DNA of 45,675 nucleotides from Muribaculaceae bacterium (GTDB lineage: Bacteria > Bacteroidota > Bacteroidia > Bacteroidales > Muribaculaceae). The stretch is from the NCBI GenBank assembly GCA_017624155.1, contig JAGANS010000069.1:1-45675 (forward strand). Reading direction: 5' to 3'. Position numbers and translations under genes: made by a program. Positions 1 through 9,446 of this stretch are shown here, in pieces. The notes under the pieces were generated by a model. The model was given only the letters and a program-made list of their open reading frames with translations. It did no database searches and had not been told where the DNA came from. Each line of letters opens with the position of its first letter. Position 1 is the stretch's first letter.

Positions 1-162
1 ACGGGGTACAAAAGGTGTACTTTTTGAGAAAATCGCCCCATTTGCAGGCAAACCACGGAAAAACAGCATCTTGCTAATCCGTTTATTTGCTTGTATTTAA
101 TTTTATCCCCGTTTTTCCCGTTTTATATCGCGGAGAATTACTAATTATATATCGATTTTCAT

Positions 163-170
163 TAAATTTG
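163..170 (+). promoter_or_regulatory. -7 promoter box of the ABC importer operon
   Basis: TAAATTTG matches the Bacteroidota -7 consensus TAnnTTTG. Only eight bases separate it from the ATG at 179, so the transcript is predicted to be leaderless or nearly so. I see no convincing -33 element, and no B12 or other riboswitch in the 178 bases before the gene. Confidence 0.6.
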
Positions 171-178
171 CACAAAAA

Positions 179-1306
179 ATGAAAAGAATACCGAAATATA
201 TGCTTGTGGCGGCCACACTCCTGTGGATGTGGTTTGCAACATCGTGCGGCGGTGGTGCGGGGAAGGCTCCGGTCACTGCCGGAGACACCATAACCACGCA
301 TGCGAGGCTGCTGACGGTGGTACGCGGCGACGGCTACACCTATGCCGAGGTGCGCTCGCCGTGGAGCGATTCGGTGCCGCTCGGGCGTTATACGATAGTT
401 GATTCGGGCAGCGACGCTGACGCGTTGCCGGGCACGACGCTGATCCGGCGACCGCTGCGCCGGTCGGTGGTGTTTGCCTCGGTGCATACGGCACCGATTG
501 CCGAACTCGGTTCGCTCGACGGCATTGCGGCCGTTGCCGACGGTCAATATTTTACGCCCGGTGATACCATAGCCGGGCTGCTTGCCTCGGGGCGTATAGC
601 CGACGTGGGATCGAGCATGTCGCCGTCGCTCGAGAAGGTCATAGATCTCGAGCCCGACGCAGTGCTGCTGTCTCCGTATGAGAACGGTAACGCCGGCGGC
701 CTCGACCGCGCGGGCGCACCTATAATATATATGGCCGATTATCTTGAGGCCGACGCGTTGAGCCGTGCTGAGTGGCTGTTGCTGCTTGGCGAGCTCTATG
801 GCCGCACCGCCGAGGCAGATTCGATGTATGCCGCGACCGTTGCCGCCTATGAGAGCCTCAAGGCCCGCGTGGCCGATGTGGAGCGTCGGCCGACGGTGTT
901 TACCGAAAAGCCTTATTCGGGTGTATGGTATGTACCCGGGGGCCGCAGCTATGCGGCCGGGATGCTGGCCGATGCCGGCGCCCGCTATGTGTGGGCCGAT
1001 GACGAGAGCAGCGGCTCGCTGCCGCTTGATGAGGCAGCTGTGATCGACCGGGCGGCGGATGCCGATTACTGGCTCATAAAGGCGGCTGTTGATACGAAGC
1101 CCGGGACACTTGCCGCAGAGCTGCCGCATGCGCGGGCCTTCAGGGCCTTTCCCGGCGGAGTGTATTATTGCAATACGGTGAAGCGTCCGTTTTTCAATGC
1201 CGTGGCCTTCCATCCCGAGCGAGTACTGGCCGATTATGTGCGAATATTTCACCCCGAAGTGATGGACGGCGACACCACCCTTCAGTTTTTCACGCCTCTG
1301 AAATGA
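179..1306 (+). CDS. ABC importer substrate-binding lipoprotein (BtuF/FepB-like)
   Basis: Substrate-binding component of an importer for an iron complex, haem or cobalamin. The N-terminus is a lipoprotein signal ending in ATSC followed by G, so the mature protein should be tethered in the periplasm. Residues from about 95 to 365 fit the periplasmic-binding-protein fold of the BtuF/FhuD class (PF01497), including the typical WYVPGG stretch followed by an AGML...AGARYVW segment. At 375 residues it is of normal length. The stop overlaps the start of the permease gene (ATGA), so permease and ATPase are co-translated with it. No TonB-dependent receptor is visible, so the substrate cannot be named from context. 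Confidence 0.85.
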   Translation: MKRIPKYMLVAATLLWMWFATSCGGGAGKAPVTAGDTITTHARLLTVVRGDGYTYAEVRSPWSDSVPLGRYTIVDSGSDADALPGTTLIRRPLRRSVVFASVHTAPIAELGSLDGIAAVADGQYFTPGDTIAGLLASGRIADVGSSMSPSLEKVIDLEPDAVLLSPYENGNAGGLDRAGAPIIYMADYLEADALSRAEWLLLLGELYGRTAEADSMYAATVAAYESLKARVADVERRPTVFTEKPYSGVWYVPGGRSYAAGMLADAGARYVWADDESSGSLPLDEAAVIDRAADADYWLIKAAVDTKPGTLAAELPHARAFRAFPGGVYYCNTVKRPFFNAVAFHPERVLADYVRIFHPEVMDGDTTLQFFTPLK

Positions 1307-2334
1307 ACACAGACAGCCGCCCGCGGCGCGCGACAGCCGTATACGTGCTTGCAGCCCTTGCCTGCATCCTGACCTTTGCCGGCTGCCTGGCGTGCGGTAC
1401 AGTCGACATACCGGTGTCGGACGTATGGAATGTTCTTGCCGGCGGCGAGGCCTCCAAGCCGTCGTGGACATATATAGTGGCGCAGACCCGTGTGCCGGCG
1501 GCGTTCACCGCGTTGCTGGCCGGAGCCGCACTGGCGGTATCAGGATTGTTGCTGCAGACGACATTCGACAATCCTCTGGCGGGGCCGTCGATTCTCGGTA
1601 TCTCCACCGGCTCGAGTCTGGGAGTGGCGATAGTGATGCTTGCCCTCGGGAGTACTCTCGGTGTGTGGGGCCATGCGGCGGTCCTTGCCGGGGCTCTTGC
1701 GGGAGCGTTGGCCGTGATGGCGGTGCTGCTGTCGCTGTCTACCTTGCTGCGGTCGGCCACGATGCTGCTGATAGCCGGCATATTGATAGGTTATCTGGCG
1801 TCATCGGCCATATCGCTGCTCAATTTTTTTGCCACCCGCGAGGGCGTCCATGCTTATGTTATATGGGGCATGGGCAGTTTTGGCGGAGTCACCAATGATG
1901 TGCTGCCGCTGTTTGCCCTGCTTGTGATATTACTCATTGCTGTGGCCTGTGCGTATGTAAAACCGCTAAACGCACTGCTGCTGGGCACACGGTATGCCGA
2001 GTCGGCGGGCGTGAATATAAAGGCCACGCGCAACGGCATACTGCTGCTGTCGGGGGCGCTGACGGCGGTTGTCACGGCATGGTGCGGCCCGATAGGCTTC
2101 ATAGGGCTGGTAGTGCCGCATGTGGCGAGGCTGGCGTTGCAGACGTCGAATCACCGCACGCTGTTGCCTGCCACGGCGCTGTGCGGGGCTGCCACGGGGG
2201 CGTTGTGCCAATGGCTGAGTGTGGCGCCCGGAGCACGTGGAATCATACCGGTCAATGCGATAACCCCGTTGGTGGGCGTGCCGATAATCATATATATAAT
2301 AGTGCGCAGGCGCTCGATATTCTATTTCAACTGA
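1303..2334 (+). CDS. FecCD-family ABC transporter permease
   Basis: Inner-membrane permease of the BtuC/FecCD/HmuU type (PF01032), predicted to form the translocation path for an iron-chelate, haem or cobalamin importer. The chosen start, MNTDSRPRR, overlaps the stop of the binding-protein gene by four bases and gives 343 residues, the family's usual size; the reading frame is open further upstream, but that would run deep into the preceding gene. The sequence shows about ten hydrophobic segments, the conserved stretch NPLAGPSILGISTGSSLG, and near the C-terminus the GPIGFIGLVVPH motif that contacts the ATPase. It ends on the ATG of the ATPase gene. Confidence 0.9.
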   Translation: MNTDSRPRRATAVYVLAALACILTFAGCLACGTVDIPVSDVWNVLAGGEASKPSWTYIVAQTRVPAAFTALLAGAALAVSGLLLQTTFDNPLAGPSILGISTGSSLGVAIVMLALGSTLGVWGHAAVLAGALAGALAVMAVLLSLSTLLRSATMLLIAGILIGYLASSAISLLNFFATREGVHAYVIWGMGSFGGVTNDVLPLFALLVILLIAVACAYVKPLNALLLGTRYAESAGVNIKATRNGILLLSGALTAVVTAWCGPIGFIGLVVPHVARLALQTSNHRTLLPATALCGAATGALCQWLSVAPGARGIIPVNAITPLVGVPIIIYIIVRRRSIFYFN

Positions 2335-3107
2335 TGTCACTTACAGCAATCAATCTTACAGCGGGATATGGCCGGCATGCCGTGGTAGCCGAGGTAAATG
2401 CGACATTACCCGAGGGCAGCACAACCGTGCTGATCGGGGCCAACGGCAGCGGCAAGTCTACTCTGTTGCGCACGCTCACAGGGGCGCAAGCCGCGTTGGC
2501 TGGCCGCGTGGAGCTTGACGGTCGCGAGATCAATGCGTACAAGCCCAGTCAGTTGGCCCGGAAACTGAGCCTCGTGCTGACCGACCGCACCGGTGGCGGC
2601 GGCCTGCGTGTCGACGAGCTTGTGGGTATCGGACGTCATCCATATTCGGGCTTCCTGGGCCGGATGTCGGCGGCGGACCGCGAAGCCGTTGAGCGGGCGA
2701 TCTGCCTGGTGGGCCTCGGGCATAAGTCGGCGGAGTTTGTGGCGTCGCTGAGCGACGGCGAGCGTCAGAAGGCCATGATCGCGCGAGCGCTGGCGCAGTC
2801 GACGGAGTTGATGGTGCTCGACGAGCCGACGTCGTTTCTTGATGTGGCTGCCCGCTTTGAGATTACAGATCTGCTGAGTATGCTGAGCCGCGAGGAGGGC
2901 AAGACGATATTGCTGTCGACCCATGATACTGCGGCGGCGCTTGCGGCGGCCGACAATGTGTGGGCATTATGCGGCGGCCGCGTGTATGCCGGCAGTGTGG
3001 ATGAGCTGCGCGAAGGCGGCGTCCTCGACCGCGTGTATCCCGGCATGAGATATGATGCGGCGGCCAAAGACTTTAGGAGAATGTTGAATGTTGAAGGACA
3101 GGCATAG
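2334..3107 (+). CDS. ABC transporter ATP-binding protein (FecE/BtuD-like)
   Basis: Cytoplasmic ATPase that powers the importer encoded by the two preceding genes. The start at 2334 shares its A with the permease stop (TGATG) and gives 257 residues. Visible motifs: Walker A GANGSGKST at about 35-43, signature LSDGERQ at 139-145, Walker B LMVLDE at 159-164, and the switch histidine in STHD at 197. The position of the usual Q-loop glutamine reads LVLTDRT, a substitution I believe is seen in Bacteroidota homologues but could not check. The last codons run into a TTGAATG-type repeat that forms an inverted pair just beyond the stop. Confidence 0.92.
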   Translation: MSLTAINLTAGYGRHAVVAEVNATLPEGSTTVLIGANGSGKSTLLRTLTGAQAALAGRVELDGREINAYKPSQLARKLSLVLTDRTGGGGLRVDELVGIGRHPYSGFLGRMSAADREAVERAICLVGLGHKSAEFVASLSDGERQKAMIARALAQSTELMVLDEPTSFLDVAARFEITDLLSMLSREEGKTILLSTHDTAAALAAADNVWALCGGRVYAGSVDELREGGVLDRVYPGMRYDAAAKDFRRMLNVEGQA

Positions 3108-3121
3108 CGACTTCAACATTC
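3079..3121 (+). repeat. GAATGTT heptamer repeat with inverted copy
   Basis: Two direct GAATGTT units (3079-3092) are followed by GAAG, and an 11-bp perfect inverted copy CTTCAACATTC lies at 3111-3121, pairing with 3086-3096. The stop of the ABC ATPase gene sits in the loop. The same design recurs at 9443-9502. It may act as a terminator or mRNA end, though no U-run follows. Confidence 0.6.
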
Positions 3122-3342
3122 CATGAATAGAGGCAGCGTCAGCGGTCGGGGGCGTGCGAAGCCCGCCGGTTTACTCGTAGCCGCGTCCACCGGAGCCGCA
3201 GGCGGAGGTGCACGCGGATCGAAGCCCCCATCCGTGAAAGGCGCCCGCAGGCCGCCGATTATATCAACGGCGCATTGGCATCGTGGCTCAAATCGGCGAC
3301 CTACGGGAGCCCACTGCGCACAGTTTAGGGTTGAAGGTTGAA
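3108..3342. other. GC-rich spacer between convergent genes, no supported gene
   Basis: These 235 bases separate the ABC ATPase from the convergent regulator gene. The sequence is GC-rich, bounded on the left by the GAATGTT inverted pair and on the right by two GGTTGAA units (3329-3342). Both strands hold open frames of about 70-95 codons, but their translations are low-complexity, rich in Pro, Arg and Gly, and lack any recognisable domain. I treat it as non-coding, possibly a dispersed repeat element. Confidence 0.4.
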
Positions 3343-5565
3343 TTATAGGTCGTCGTTCTTTTTGAGGACGCGCTGGAAGTAGTAGACGTCGGTGTAGCCG
3401 CACATCTCGGCTATGTCGGCCATCGAGAGATTGTGATCGGCGGCGGTGGCCATGAGTTCGCGGGCGCGCTTCATGCGGGCGCGTGTGAGCAACTGTGCGG
3501 CCGATATGCCGAGCTGAGAGCGCAGACGGCGGTTGAGCGTAGAGCGGCTTGCGGCGGCGGCAAGTGCCATTGCGTCGACATTAGCTTCGGGATTGGAAAT
3601 GTTGTCCTCGATATATTTGCGGACACGGTCGAGGAAAGCGTTGTCCTCGGGTCGGGTGCGTGGCTCGGCGGCGATGGTACTGCCGGCCGAGGCCTCGCGA
3701 TCGCCGATGAGAGCCATGTATCGTGCAAGCAGTTCGCGCTGGCGGCGATGAAGATCCGAAATGTGGAAGAAAGTGTAGATGATGCCGGTAATGAAGGCGA
3801 TGATCAGCAGTATGAATATGGTGCGGGCCCATACAGTTTCGTACCAGTGCGGGGCGATGTCGATAACAAGGCTGCGGGCGTTCTCGACAAGGCGTCCGAA
3901 GCGGTCGGTGGATTGTACGTCGAGCACGTGCTGCCCGGGCGACATATTGAACAGGGACACACTGCGCGACGGGGCGAATGGTGTCCATGGTGAGCCGTCG
4001 ATGCGGCTGCGGTAGCGTATGTCGGTATTGTCGACATAGTCTATTGCGGCGAAGCCGACGGTGATGTTGCGACTCTCCTTGTCGAGACTGACGGCTGTGC
4101 GCGGCACGAGGCAGAATTTTGCATCGGCACCGTTGACGGCCAGGGTGGTGAATACGAGCGGCGGCACGTATCCGCGGGAGTGGATATTGTGGGATGTGGC
4201 GCGGAAAGCACCTTCCTCGGCGCCGAAAAGCCAAGAACCGTCGGGAAGACGCAGGGGTGTGGCTTCGCCGAAACGGCAGGTATCGTTCCAGAATGTGCGG
4301 CTGAGATTGGTGGCGCTGCCGTCGGCGGGATTGAAGGCTGTGACATTGTCGTTGCCGACAATCATCAGCAGTGTGTCGGAGTCGAGCTTCATGGCTTTTA
4401 TCACATCATCCTTGAGCGAGGATGTGCGGGTGTTGATATGCCTGAAGCGGGGATTGTCGCCCATGAGTTCTGTCTCGGAAATGACATTTATACCCGAGCT
4501 TTCGGTGGCGATATATATGTTGCCGTGCGAATCCTGAGCCACACACATTGTGGAATTGCTCGACAGGCCGTCGGGGTCGGTGCTGTCGCGGCGGATACGG
4601 CGAAAAGATGTGCGGGTGTAGTCATTGTCGTCGATGTGTCCGACAAGCAGACCGTCGGTTGTGGCGGCCACTATGTTGGACGAAGGCGTGATAACGAGCT
4701 GCCTCACCTTGCCGCCGGAGAAGGGCGCGGAAAGCGAGGGCCGGGGAGCCTGCGGGTCGGGGCAGCAACGGATACCGTTGCCGAACGTCGCTATCCACAG
4801 CCTGCCGCGGGCATCCTCCCTGATATCATATACGGCATCGGAGCAGATGCTCTTGTCGCCGAGTCTCATCAGGGCGCCGGGCTTGCATCCGACCCATATA
4901 TCGCCCGAACTCGTGCGGAATAGAACATAAGGAGCGACGGGCAGGCGCATGCGGCTGATCACCGAGCCGTCGGCACCGACAGTGATGATGCAACTGTCGC
5001 GACGTGTACCGACAAGCAGTTTACCATCGGGGGCATCCAAAAAAGCACGCGGGTGCAGAGCCGCTGTGCTCTGAATCACCGAGGCCGGATGATGGGTAGC
5101 CTCGAGTTTGTGCAGATAGCGGTTGTCGGCGGTCCATCGGTTTCCCTGTCGGTCGGTAAGGCCCTCCCAGGTTTTTATCATGAACCTGAGGGCAGAATCG
5201 CACCGCTGTGGCGTGATGTTTCTGAACCGGAAATCAGAGAGCGAGAATTCATACACATCGTTGTCGGTGCGGCACAGAATATCGCCACCGGCCGAGAGAG
5301 CGATGCTGAGGATGCGGTCGGAGCTGATGGCGGCGCTGTCGCCCGGCTCGATGTTTATGCGGTGGAAGTCGTAGCCGTCGTAGCAGTGCATGCCGGCCCA
5401 AGTGGCAAACCACAGCAGGCCGTAACGGTCCTGAACAGCACCTCCGATGATCGTGCTCGACAGGCCGTTGCCGAATCCATACGACTGCAGCCTGCCGTCC
5501 CCGGCACGCGAGGGCATACATGTCATGGCAAAGATGATGAGTAAGGCTACTAAACGAAGGCACAT
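3343..5565 (-). CDS. Transmembrane one-component regulator: propeller sensor fused to AraC HTH
   Basis: Predicted inner-membrane regulator that senses a periplasmic ligand and binds DNA directly. Order of parts: signal peptide (about 1-21), a two-component-regulator-type beta-propeller with repeats such as GLLWFATWAGMHCYDGYDF and GRLWIATFGNGI (about 25-480), a Y_Y_Y-like beta-sandwich (about 490-570), one membrane helix (about 582-603), a short cytoplasmic linker and an AraC-type helix-turn-helix (about 640-740). Unlike classical hybrid two-component systems it has no histidine kinase or receiver domain, so its layout is closer to SusR. The AraC domain stops at RVLKKNDDL, short of the usual final GxSPxxYR. 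It is divergent from the GH95 gene, its probable target. Confidence 0.85.
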   Translation of the reverse strand: MCLRLVALLIIFAMTCMPSRAGDGRLQSYGFGNGLSSTIIGGAVQDRYGLLWFATWAGMHCYDGYDFHRINIEPGDSAAISSDRILSIALSAGGDILCRTDNDVYEFSLSDFRFRNITPQRCDSALRFMIKTWEGLTDRQGNRWTADNRYLHKLEATHHPASVIQSTAALHPRAFLDAPDGKLLVGTRRDSCIITVGADGSVISRMRLPVAPYVLFRTSSGDIWVGCKPGALMRLGDKSICSDAVYDIREDARGRLWIATFGNGIRCCPDPQAPRPSLSAPFSGGKVRQLVITPSSNIVAATTDGLLVGHIDDNDYTRTSFRRIRRDSTDPDGLSSNSTMCVAQDSHGNIYIATESSGINVISETELMGDNPRFRHINTRTSSLKDDVIKAMKLDSDTLLMIVGNDNVTAFNPADGSATNLSRTFWNDTCRFGEATPLRLPDGSWLFGAEEGAFRATSHNIHSRGYVPPLVFTTLAVNGADAKFCLVPRTAVSLDKESRNITVGFAAIDYVDNTDIRYRSRIDGSPWTPFAPSRSVSLFNMSPGQHVLDVQSTDRFGRLVENARSLVIDIAPHWYETVWARTIFILLIIAFITGIIYTFFHISDLHRRQRELLARYMALIGDREASAGSTIAAEPRTRPEDNAFLDRVRKYIEDNISNPEANVDAMALAAAASRSTLNRRLRSQLGISAAQLLTRARMKRARELMATAADHNLSMADIAEMCGYTDVYYFQRVLKKNDDL

Positions 5566-5591
5566 GATGATGCGGTGAACGATATTCCACC

Positions 5592-5599
5592 CAAAATTA
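5592..5599 (-). promoter_or_regulatory. -7 promoter box of the AraC-type regulator gene
   Basis: On the minus strand this reads TAATTTTG, a perfect TAnnTTTG match, 26 bases before the start codon of the regulator. No clear -33 element is visible at the right spacing. Confidence 0.5.
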
Positions 5600-5632
5600 A
5601 TAAAAAATCTCCATAACCGATGTATTTGAACT

Positions 5633-5660
5633 GAAATTTATGTTAGTTGCACCGAAATTT
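5633..5660 (+). promoter_or_regulatory. Candidate AraC-family binding site (direct GAAATTT repeat)
   Basis: GAAATTT occurs at 5633-5639 and 5654-5660, repeated in the same orientation with a period of 21 bp, two helical turns. Direct half-sites at this spacing, placed just upstream of a promoter, are typical of activating AraC-family dimers. The site lies between the divergent regulator and GH95 genes. Confidence 0.45.
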
Positions 5661-5684
5661 CAAGGCAGAGTATATAACAGGAAG

Positions 5685-5692
5685 TAATTTTG
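5685..5692 (+). promoter_or_regulatory. -7 promoter box of the GH95 gene
   Basis: TAATTTTG fits the Bacteroidota -7 consensus and lies 31 bases before the GH95 start. No good -33 element is present, which fits a promoter that needs an activator bound at the GAAATTT repeats. Confidence 0.6.
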
Positions 5693-5723
5693 CGGACAGA
5701 AACCAAACTTTTAAATCACAACA

Positions 5724-8700
5724 ATGAAAACACTGAAAACCCTATTGCTGGCGGCTGCTTGGACAGCCGGCGCCCTTGCCGGAGCGGCCGCCGAGCAGAC
5801 GACAGTGGCCCACTGGGAATTCACCACGGGATATGACGAGGCCAAGGAAGGCACGACCGCGGTGTATACACCCAACGAGGACGGCTGGGCTGCATCGGCC
5901 AACCGCAGATGGACCGAACTGCAACCTTACTTCCTGCCTAACAGCTGTGCTATGGACGCGGCGGAATGTAAGGTGACGTTGCATACGAGCGACGGTAAAT
6001 GGCAGCTGACATCGAGCGGATCTAATCCGAGCTATCTGCTGCGACTGAACACAGCGTCGACCAACAAGTTCACGGCCAAGACCGACTATGCGGACGCAGC
6101 TAAGCATGACCAGTATTTTGAGGTGGCAATGCCGACAACAAATTTGAGCAACGTGAAGCTGAACTTTGCCATCGGCGACGGCTCGAGTTCGGCAACGACA
6201 TTCGGCGTAGTATATTCGACCGACGGCGGCAGCACATGGACTGTGCTCGACGACTACAAGGCTGCAAGCCACTGGAACTCGTACAACGACGCTACCTATG
6301 CGCTTGATGCCGACAACAAGGAGAGCCTGATCGTGCGTATGCTGATACAGAGCGCCACCAAGACCAGCAACTACAACCTTAAATATCTCAACGTCCTCGC
6401 CGATGACTTTCAGGCACCCGAACTCGTGAGCATAGTGCCGGCCGACGGCGAGACTGACGTGATAACGACGGGCAAGGTGGTGATGCGGTTCAGCGAGAGC
6501 GTGAATCTGTATGGCGATGCCTCGGCCACGCTTACCAATACGGCGAGCGGCACTGTAAAGACGCTCGTGCCGACCGTAAACGGCAACAAGGTGACATATG
6601 CCTACGAGGATCTTGACCTGAGCACACGGTATACATTCGCCGTCGCATCGCGGGTGTTTGCCGACATGGCCGGTAACATTGACAGAGACAAGACCTACAG
6701 CAGCACATTTACCACCTCGTCGGAGCGTCCCGTACCGCCGCCTGTGCCCGACAGCAAGAACCGGCTGTGGTATCATCGTCCGGCTGCCTACTGGGAAGAG
6801 GCCCTTCCGCTGGGCAACGGGCGCCTGGGCGCGATGGTGAGCGGCGGTGTGGCGGTCGATACCATTCAGCTCAACGAGGATACATTCTGGGGCCAGTCGC
6901 CCAATGCCAATTATAATTCTGAAGCCAAGGGCGTGCTGGCCCGTGTGCGCGAACTCGTATTTAATAAAGAGTATGCGGCCGCGCAGAAACTGGCAATCCC
7001 GGCATGGATGTCGAAAGGCTCGCATGGTGCTCAATATCAGGGCGCCGGATGTGTGTTGGTGGACTTTCCCGGACACCGCTTCAACGACGAGGAGGCAGGT
7101 GCCACCGATGACGCCCGCGACGCACAGGCCTATCTGCGCGACCTCGACCTGGCCAAGGCTGTGGCTACCACATCTTATATAGTGAACGGTGTGACGTATA
7201 CCCGCGAGATCTTCACCTCGCTGACCGATGACGTGACAATAATGCGCATCACGGCTTCGGAACCGGGCAAGCTCGATTTCAAAGTATGCTATGCCGCTCC
7301 TGTGAAGACTAATATGGCCAAGCTCGGCGTGAACGAGATCACCGCCGACGGCATGATAAAGGCTTCGCTTGTACCGGCAAAGACCCAGACCGAGAATGTC
7401 GACAACAAGCTCAACTGCTTCACATTCATCAAGGTGATTAACGAAGGGGGCATACAGAGCACGGGCAAGCGGAATATCATGCAGCAAGGTATCGTGGCCG
7501 GTAACGATTCGGCTCCGATGATAATGGTTGAAGGCGCTACCGGTGCTGTGATCGTGATCTCGGCGGCCACCAATTTCGAGCGCTACGACGACATAAGCGG
7601 CGACGCCGAGGCAAAGGCTCTGGCACACCTGAACGCCTGGCTCGACAAGGGTGCGGACTATGAAGCCGCATATGCGGCGCATACACAGAAGTATGGCGAA
7701 CAGTTTGGCCGTGTGAGTCTTGACCTCGGTCAGAATCCCGAGCGCGACGACAAGGACACAGAACAGCGAATCAAGGATTTCAACAAGAATACCAACGACC
7801 CGGTGCTTGTAGCCAACTACTTTCAGTTTGGCCGCTATCTGCTCATCAGCTCGTCGCAACCGGGCACTCAGCCTGCCAACCTGCAGGGCCTGTGGAATCC
7901 CAACGCCCGTCAATATCCGGCATGGGACTCGAAGTATACCACAAACATCAATGTAGAAATGAACTACTGGCCGGCTGAGGTGACAAACCTCACCGAATGT
8001 CACGAGCCCTTTATCGACATGGTGAAAGATGTGTCGGTAACCGGCGCCCGTACGGCATCCGAGATGTATGGCGCACGCGGCTGGGTACTCCATCACAATA
8101 CCGACCTGTGGCGTACCACCGGTGCTGTCGACAACGGTCCGGTAGGCATCTGGCCGACATGCAACGCATGGTTCTGCTCGCATCTGTGGGAGAAGTATCT
8201 CTTCTCGGGCGACAAGGAATACCTGCGCCGGATATATCCTGTGCTGAAGGGTTGCGCCGAGTTCTTCCAGGACTTCCTTGTCGAGGATCCCAATACCGGC
8301 TACATGGTGGTATGTCCGTCCAATTCGCCGGAGAATCATCCGGGCATGGAAAAATATGTGAATGACGCCGGCAAGGAAATGAATGTGGCAATGTTTGGCG
8401 GCGTGGCTATGGACAACCAGATGGTGTATGATGTGCTGAAGAATACAGCCGAGGCCACACGCATACTTGGTGAGGACAGCGGGTTTGCCGATGCTCTCGA
8501 CGCCCTCAAGGCACAGCTCACACCTTATAAGATTGGTAAATACGGCCAGGTGCAGGAATGGCAGGAGGACTGGGACCGCGAAAATTCATCGCACCGCCAT
8601 CTGTCGCATCTGTGGGGCGCGTTCCCCGGCAATCAGGTGTCGCCGTATGAGAACACCACTCTGTTCCAGGCAGCACACAAGTCGCTGGTAGGCCGCGGCG

Positions 8701-9446
8701 ATGCCGCCCGCGGCTGGTCGATGGGCTGGAAGGTGTGTCTTTGGGCACGCATGCTCGACGGGGATCATGCCCTGTCAATTATCAAGAATCAGCTGCGTCT
8801 CGTGTCGCCAAACATCACGTCGAGCGATCCCAACGGCGGCACATACGCCAATATGTTTGACTCGCACGCTCCGTTCCAGATCGACGGCAACTTTGGTTGC
8901 TGTGCCGGTATCGCCGAGATGCTGTTGCAATCGCACGGCGGCAATGTGCATCTGTTGCCGGCGCTGCCTGCACAGTGGGCCGAGGGCAGTGTGAGCGGTC
9001 TGCGTGCACGTGGCGGATTTGAGATAGTGGAACTGAGCTGGCGCGACGGCTTTGTCGACCGGGCAATCATCCGATCGACCGTAGGCGGCAACCTGCGTCT
9101 GCGCTCCAATGCGGCTCTGACAAGTGCCGACGGCCACGCTCTCTCAGCTGCCGAGGGAAAGAATCCCAACGCGATATGCACCGAGTACAACATGCCTGAT
9201 CCGATTGTGGCCGATATGAGCAAAATCCCCGACACCGTATTGCCCGAAACGTATGTATATGACATACCCACAGAGCCGGGTCAGGAGATCGAACTGGTGA
9301 GGAAGACCTCGATGATCGACGACATCATAGCCGGTGAACCGGTCAAGGCTGAGGATACTGCCGCATACGACATCCTCGGCCGCCGCGTCGACGACAGCTA
9401 CAAAGGCTTCGTGATCAGCGGAGGAAAGAAGATCGTAAGAAGGTAG
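5724..9446 (+). CDS. Secreted GH95 alpha-L-fucosidase (or alpha-L-galactosidase)
   Basis: Glycoside hydrolase that removes terminal alpha-L-fucose (some family members prefer alpha-L-galactose) from host or plant glycans. After a signal peptide (about 1-22) come a beta-rich region (to about 230), an SbsA/Big_5-like Ig domain (about 232-335), the GH95 N-terminal domain starting at [20 protein letters not shown], and the catalytic barrel. By comparison with Bifidobacterium AfcA, likely active-site residues are N741 and N743 in [11 protein letters not shown], general acid E945 in VQEWQEDW, and D1054 in QIDGNFG. The C-terminus AYDILGRRV...[10 protein letters not shown] resembles a sorting-type tail. 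At 1,240 residues it is longer than the usual 750-850 because of the N-terminal modules. It is transcribed alone, divergent from its presumed regulator. Confidence 0.92.
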   Translation: MKTLKTLLLAAAWTAGALAGAAAEQTTVAHWEFTTGYDEAKEGTTAVYTPNEDGWAASANRRWTELQPYFLPNSCAMDAAECKVTLHTSDGKWQLTSSGSNPSYLLRLNTASTNKFTAKTDYADAAKHDQYFEVAMPTTNLSNVKLNFAIGDGSSSATTFGVVYSTDGGSTWTVLDDYKAASHWNSYNDATYALDADNKESLIVRMLIQSATKTSNYNLKYLNVLADDFQAPELVSIVPADGETDVITTGKVVMRFSESVNLYGDASATLTNTASGTVKTLVPTVNGNKVTYAYEDLDLSTRYTFAVASRVFADMAGNIDRDKTYSSTFTTSSERPVPPPVPDSKNRLWYHRPAAYWEEALPLGNGRLGAMVSGGVAVDTIQLNEDTFWGQSPNANYNSEAKGVLARVRELVFNKEYAAAQKLAIPAWMSKGSHGAQYQGAGCVLVDFPGHRFNDEEAGATDDARDAQAYLRDLDLAKAVATTSYIVNGVTYTREIFTSLTDDVTIMRITASEPGKLDFKVCYAAPVKTNMAKLGVNEITADGMIKASLVPAKTQTENVDNKLNCFTFIKVINEGGIQSTGKRNIMQQGIVAGNDSAPMIMVEGATGAVIVISAATNFERYDDISGDAEAKALAHLNAWLDKGADYEAAYAAHTQKYGEQFGRVSLDLGQNPERDDKDTEQRIKDFNKNTNDPVLVANYFQFGRYLLISSSQPGTQPANLQGLWNPNARQYPAWDSKYTTNINVEMNYWPAEVTNLTECHEPFIDMVKDVSVTGARTASEMYGARGWVLHHNTDLWRTTGAVDNGPVGIWPTCNAWFCSHLWEKYLFSGDKEYLRRIYPVLKGCAEFFQDFLVEDPNTGYMVVCPSNSPENHPGMEKYVNDAGKEMNVAMFGGVAMDNQMVYDVLKNTAEATRILGEDSGFADALDALKAQLTPYKIGKYGQVQEWQEDWDRENSSHRHLSHLWGAFPGNQVSPYENTTLFQAAHKSLVGRGDAARGWSMGWKVCLWARMLDGDHALSIIKNQLRLVSPNITSSDPNGGTYANMFDSHAPFQIDGNFGCCAGIAEMLLQSHGGNVHLLPALPAQWAEGSVSGLRARGGFEIVELSWRDGFVDRAIIRSTVGGNLRLRSNAALTSADGHALSAAEGKNPNAICTEYNMPDPIVADMSKIPDTVLPETYVYDIPTEPGQEIELVRKTSMIDDIIAGEPVKAEDTAAYDILGRRVDDSYKGFVISGGKKIVRR

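Noticed and set aside
1-178. Cobalamin riboswitch before the ABC importer
   Set aside because: No B12-box-like sequence or room for the fold; the promoter lies directly before the start codon.
3113-3403. Open frames of about 70-95 codons on both strands in the 3108-3342 spacer
   Set aside because: Pro/Arg/Gly-rich, no signal or domain, and one runs into the end of the regulator gene; treated as non-coding.
5742-8339. Very long open frame (about 865 codons) on the minus strand, opposite the GH95 gene
   Set aside because: The plus strand encodes a clear GH95 enzyme with active-site motifs; the antisense translation has no domain and owes its length to GC-rich codon bias.
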